This document shows positions 1-7,438 of a DNA stretch of 7,438 nucleotides, piece after piece. Each line of letters starts with the position of its first letter. The first letter of the stretch is position 1. The notes under the pieces were generated by a model. The model made no database searches. It had not been told where the DNA came from and saw nothing but the letters and a program-made list of their open reading frames with translations. A program made the translations under genes and the position numbers. Origin of the DNA: Erysipelotrichaceae bacterium (GTDB lineage: Bacteria > Bacillota_I > Bacilli_A > Erysipelotrichales > Erysipelotrichaceae); NCBI GenBank assembly GCA_900754715.1, contig CAAEDX010000020.1, positions 1 through 7,438 on the forward strand. The letters run 5' to 3'.

Positions 1-245
1 TAATAGTTTTTGCGATCAAATCGTACGAGCGTATCGATCTCGCAGTGCAGCGCCGTCGCTGCCTTGATGGCCAGGCGGACCGCCTCTTTGTTCACACAGG
101 GCAGGCAGCCGGGATGGCCCAGATCGATCTCGTTGACGCATGTATTGGCCACTTTGCCGAAAGCTACCGGAGCTCCGGAAAACATCTTCGTCTTTGTCTT
201 CAGCTCACAATGGATCTCGATCCCGATGACTGTCTCGTAATTCAT
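1..245 (-). CDS. gatB: GatB, Asp/Glu-tRNA amidotransferase subunit B (5' part only)
   Basis: This is the tRNA-binding and kinase-like subunit of the GatCAB amidotransferase. It activates the mischarged Glu-tRNA(Gln) or Asp-tRNA(Asn) with ATP and passes it ammonia released by GatA. Only the first 81 codons are inside the window; the gene runs off the left edge with no stop. My translation begins [20 protein letters not shown] and later reads NEIDLGHPG (residues 38-46) and FDRKNY (76-81), all hallmarks of the GatB N-terminus. Glu10 and His12, which correspond to metal-site residues in the Staphylococcus aureus enzyme, are present. The ATG (245-243) overlaps the gatA TGA as ATGA. A strong GGAGGTG site at 257-251 lies five bases upstream, inside gatA, so translational coupling is expected. 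Residues 36, 47 and 50 are Cys, where relatives I recall usually have other residues at 47 and 50. Identity is nearly certain; the partial status comes only from the window edge. Confidence 0.96.
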   Translation of the reverse strand, partial: MNYETVIGIEIHCELKTKTKMFSGAPVAFGKVANTCVNEIDLGHPGCLPCVNKEAVRLAIKAATALHCEIDTLVRFDRKNY

Positions 246-1663
246 GCTTTCACCTCCACTGTGTTGTCTGCCAGTCCGCTTTCTTCTTCGATCGCCTTTC
301 CGATGTTGAACATCGTCACCTCTTCAAACGGACGGCAGGTGATATTGACGGCGATCGGCAGACCATCCATGAAGCCGCTGGGCAGCGTCATGCTCGGATA
401 GCCGCTGAAATTGCCCAGCACCATATGATTGTCTGCCACCAGATGCTGCGCGCCCATGGCCTCATCGGCTGCTTCATGCTCCAGCGGCGCGATGCCCGGC
501 GCGGCGCTGGCGATGATGCAGTCGCATTCCTGCAGCAGCGCGCGGAAATGATCCACGATCAGACGGCGGATCTTCTGCGCCTTGCGGAACAGCTTATCCT
601 GATTTTCTACGAACAACGAATAGCTGCCGATGATGAAACGTTTGCGCACATAAGCAGAGAAGCCCTTCGTGCGGGAATGCTTCATGACCTCTTCCACGCT
701 GTCGCCTGGCTCCCGCATGCCGAAACGGATGCCGTCCAGGTTGGAATGATTGGCCGTGGCCTCCGCGTTGGCGATGGTCAGATAGACCGGCAGGACCGTT
801 TCCATCAGTTCCTGCGGCATGCGCACATGACGGATCACGGCGCCGCGCGCCTCCAGGCGAGAGAGCAGCGCATTGAGATTTTCTTTTACCCGCGCATCGC
901 TGATCGCTTCCTGCACATTGTCCAGCACCCCGATCACTTTGCCGCTGACATCGCTGTTGAGCAAAGCGCGATACGGCTCGATCGGCCGCATGGCACTCGT
1001 CATGTCGCGGTCATCACGGCCGGCAAGCACCTCCAGCATCGTGCAGGCATCTTCTACATTGGTCGTGAAATAGCCCACATGATCAAGACTTGACGCATAA
1101 GGGATGATGCCATAGCGGCTGATGCGGCCATACGTCGGCTTGACCCCGATGATGCCATTGTATGCCGCTGGCTTGCGCACGCTGTCTCCGGTATCTGTAC
1201 CGATGGAGACCGCTGCCGCGCCGGCCGCCACACTGACGGCGCTGCCGCCGCTGCTTCCTCCGGAAATGCGATCCAGGTCATAAGGGTTGCTGACTTTGCC
1301 GGTGTAAGCGTTCTTGTTGGTGCCGCCCATGCCCAGCTCATCCATGCTCGCCTTAGCGATGATGATGGCACCGGCAGCTTTCAGCTTTTCCACGATGGCC
1401 GCATCATAGACCGGCACATAGTTATCCAGGATACGGCTTGATGCCGTCGTGCGGATGCCGTTAGTGCTGATGTTGTCCTTCAGCACGATGGGCATGCCAT
1501 ACAGCGGAGCGTCCGGCGCGATCTGCTTGAGTCCCTCCAGCTGTTCCTCGATATCGACGAATGTGACGATCGCGTTGAGCTTGGGCTGCAGATCCTTCAG
1601 CTTCTGCAGCGATGTCTCACAGCGCGTCCTGATGTCTTGTTCCTTCAACGTATCTAACCGCAT
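242..1663 (-). CDS. gatA: GatA, Asp/Glu-tRNA amidotransferase subunit A
   Basis: This is the glutaminase subunit of GatCAB: it hydrolyses glutamine and sends ammonia to the GatB active site. It is an amidase-signature protein of 473 residues, close to the usual 480-490. The Ser-cisSer-Lys triad is visible: Lys62 in [10 protein letters not shown], cis-Ser137 in GGSSGGSA and nucleophile Ser161 in [14 protein letters not shown]. The spacings (75 and 24 residues) equal those of the S. aureus triad K79/S154/S178. [11 protein letters not shown] and ASSLDHVG (about 175-197) follow as expected, and the C-terminal [12 protein letters not shown] segment fits the family. The residue before the nucleophile is Asp, not the common Gly, and QPA is KPA; I recall similar GDS forms in Mollicutes. 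The ATG starts one base after the gatC stop, with AAGGTGGTG at 1679-1671 as ribosome site. Its stop overlaps the gatB start by four bases. Confidence 0.97.
   Translation of the reverse strand: MRLDTLKEQDIRTRCETSLQKLKDLQPKLNAIVTFVDIEEQLEGLKQIAPDAPLYGMPIVLKDNISTNGIRTTASSRILDNYVPVYDAAIVEKLKAAGAIIIAKASMDELGMGGTNKNAYTGKVSNPYDLDRISGGSSGGSAVSVAAGAAAVSIGTDTGDSVRKPAAYNGIIGVKPTYGRISRYGIIPYASSLDHVGYFTTNVEDACTMLEVLAGRDDRDMTSAMRPIEPYRALLNSDVSGKVIGVLDNVQEAISDARVKENLNALLSRLEARGAVIRHVRMPQELMETVLPVYLTIANAEATANHSNLDGIRFGMREPGDSVEEVMKHSRTKGFSAYVRKRFIIGSYSLFVENQDKLFRKAQKIRRLIVDHFRALLQECDCIIASAAPGIAPLEHEAADEAMGAQHLVADNHMVLGNFSGYPSMTLPSGFMDGLPIAVNITCRPFEEVTMFNIGKAIEEESGLADNTVEVKA
251..257 (-). promoter_or_regulatory. 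Ribosome binding site of gatB inside gatA
   Basis: GGAGGTG sits within the last codons of gatA, five bases before the gatB ATG. With the ATGA stop-start overlap it suggests coupled synthesis of the two partner subunits in similar amounts. Confidence 0.75.
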
Positions 1664-1664
1664 C

Positions 1665-1958
1665 TTATTTCACCACCTTCGGCACATGCACATGTCCTGC
1701 GCGCACGCTGCCCGCGTTGCGCAGCGCTTCTTCCTGTGTCAGCACGTGGCTCACCACATCCTCACGCAGGAAGGTCGTCTCGTCTTCAAACGGATAGACC
1801 ATTGGTTCAACGCCCTCGGTATCCACTCTGTCAAAGAGCTGGATCTGTCTGGTGAGCACGTCAAACTCATTTTTGAGGTCTTCCACCTCATCATCGTTCA
1901 CTTCCAGCATGATGCCGGCAGCGAGCTTCTGAAAATAAGCCTTGTCAAACTGTTCCAT
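1665..1958 (-). CDS. gatC: GatC, Asp/Glu-tRNA amidotransferase subunit C
   Basis: This small subunit wraps around the GatA-GatB interface and stabilises the transamidosome. At 97 residues it is normal length. Family features visible are the N-terminal helix ending in LEVNDDEVEDL, then FDRVDTEGVEPMVYPF, LREDVVSH, LTQEEALRNAG and a C-terminal VPKVVK. Two ATG codons are adjacent, at 1961 and 1958. The purine-rich GAGGAGG (1970-1964) lies only two bases from the first ATG but five from the second, so I place the start at 1958; the longer version just adds one Met. That ribosome site overlaps the TGA of camS, so reinitiation or coupling after camS translation is likely. The TAA stop is one base before the gatA ATG. 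The assignment is firm and supported by the gatC-gatA-gatB order. Confidence 0.95.
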   Translation of the reverse strand: MEQFDKAYFQKLAAGIMLEVNDDEVEDLKNEFDVLTRQIQLFDRVDTEGVEPMVYPFEDETTFLREDVVSHVLTQEEALRNAGSVRAGHVHVPKVVK

Positions 1959-1963
1959 CATAT

Positions 1964-1968
1964 CCTCC

Positions 1969-1970
<2 letters not shown>
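1964..1970 (-). promoter_or_regulatory. Ribosome binding site of gatC, overlapping the camS stop
   Basis: GAGGAGG, whose first bases belong to the camS TGA region. Spacing is two bases to the first ATG (1961) and five to the second (1958), which favours the second. The overlap with the camS stop suggests coupled translation. Confidence 0.7.
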
Positions 1971-7248
<5,278 letters not shown>

Positions 7249-7252
7249 GTTA

Positions 7253-7260
7253 TCACCTCT
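7253..7260 (-). promoter_or_regulatory. Ribosome binding site deciding the GTG start of pcrA
   Basis: AGAGGTGA on the minus strand, with the GAGG core seven bases before the GTG at 7248. There is no ATG at a comparable distance, and a TAG in frame at 7266-7264 prevents extension upstream, so the GTG is the start. Confidence 0.75.
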
Positions 7261-7265
7261 GGACT

Positions 7266-7295
7266 ATTATACACTTATGTCACACGTCAAATCAA
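7266..7295 (-). promoter_or_regulatory. Probable sigma-A-type promoter for the operon
   Basis: On the minus strand there is a perfect TATAAT at 7271-7266 and, 18 bases upstream, TTGATT at 7295-7290 (four of six matches to TTGACA). A closer TTGACG exists, but its 13-base spacer is too short. Transcription would begin near 7260-7258, right at the first base of the pcrA ribosome site, giving a leader of only about 11 bases before the GTG. It is the best promoter match in the upstream region and faces the whole operon. Whether it is the main start is unproven because the leader would be unusually short. Confidence 0.6.
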
Positions 7296-7438
7296 CGCTG
7301 TTTTATGGTGCATTGTGTGAAGCACGCATACATGCAAATAAAGCGGGAATGCTTTTTTCAGTGCCCCCCCAGCCACGCCGCATGACATGCGCGAAAAAAA
7401 CTCATGGTTTTTCTGTATTGCCTATATTATAATTAAAA
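7296..7438. other. Non-coding region upstream of the operon
   Basis: I see no convincing gene here. Base composition shifts to A/T-rich at the edge (7421-7438), typical of promoter DNA. It holds a TATAAT on the minus strand at 7431-7426 whose -35 partner would lie beyond or at the edge of the window, a run of seven C at 7364-7370, a small hairpin AAAGC/GCTTT at 7340-7355 followed by a few T on the plus strand, and a 10-base near-palindrome GCATACATGC at 7326-7335. A 15-codon frame (minus, 7405-7358) has no ribosome site. The hairpin stem is only five base pairs, so I do not call it a terminator. Confidence 0.5.

Noticed and set aside
217..251. Apparent break between gatA and downstream sequence because no complete frame follows
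   Set aside because: Translating from the ATG at 245 gives an unbroken GatB N-terminus to the window edge, so the gene is cut by the window and not broken.
425..1093. Open frame of 222 codons on the plus strand
   Set aside because: Antisense to gatA, with the same His/Arg/Ala-rich composition and no domain; a codon-bias shadow.
7340..7358. Possible rho-independent terminator AAAGC-GGGAAT-GCTTT with a T run
   Set aside because: The stem has only five pairs, three of them A-T, and the T run overlaps the stem. It is too weak to call in either direction.

Overview
The window holds one tightly packed operon, read entirely on the minus strand, from a low-complexity promoter region at the right edge to the left edge, where it runs off the window. 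In transcription order the genes are pcrA (DNA helicase), ligA (NAD+-dependent DNA ligase), a CamS-family lipoprotein, gatC, gatA and the first 81 codons of gatB. This gene order is a familiar housekeeping arrangement of Bacillota. pcrB, often found before pcrA in that group, is not seen in the 190 bases upstream. The coding sequence is moderately GC-rich. Lipoprotein sorting, strong AGGAGG-type ribosome binding sites, GTG and TTG starts and the pcrA-ligA-camS-gatCAB order all point to a low-GC-type Gram-positive lineage. The GatA and GatB sequence style (GDSVRKP around the nucleophile, [10 protein letters not shown] in GatB) recalls Erysipelotrichia or Mollicutes relatives; that placement is inference from remembered family sequences.

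Layout: 7249-7438 is non-coding leader with a good sigma-A-type promoter at 7266-7295, a possible second -10 element at the window edge, a 15-codon open frame and some small inverted repeats. 5056-7248 is pcrA (GTG start). 3044-5041 is ligA. 1969-3057 is camS (TTG start, overlapping the end of ligA by 14 bases). 1665-1958 is gatC, 242-1663 is gatA, and 1-245 is the 5' part of gatB. Junctions range from a 14-base overlap to a 14-base gap, and each gene has a Shine-Dalgarno sequence placed in or right after the end of the gene before it, so translational coupling is likely throughout.

How they work together: PcrA and LigA act in DNA replication and repair. GatC, GatA and GatB form the amidotransferase that turns Glu-tRNA(Gln) (and often Asp-tRNA(Asn)) into the correctly charged Gln-tRNA(Gln) or Asn-tRNA(Asn). 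CamS is an exported lipoprotein of unclear main function. Nothing ties the three functions biochemically; the link is co-transcription.

I found no mobile element, CRISPR array, RNA gene or evidence of a new system. The points worth a second look are start-site corrections for ligA and gatC, the TTG start of camS, an Asp beside the GatA nucleophile, the promoter and leader layout, and Cys-rich positions in GatB.
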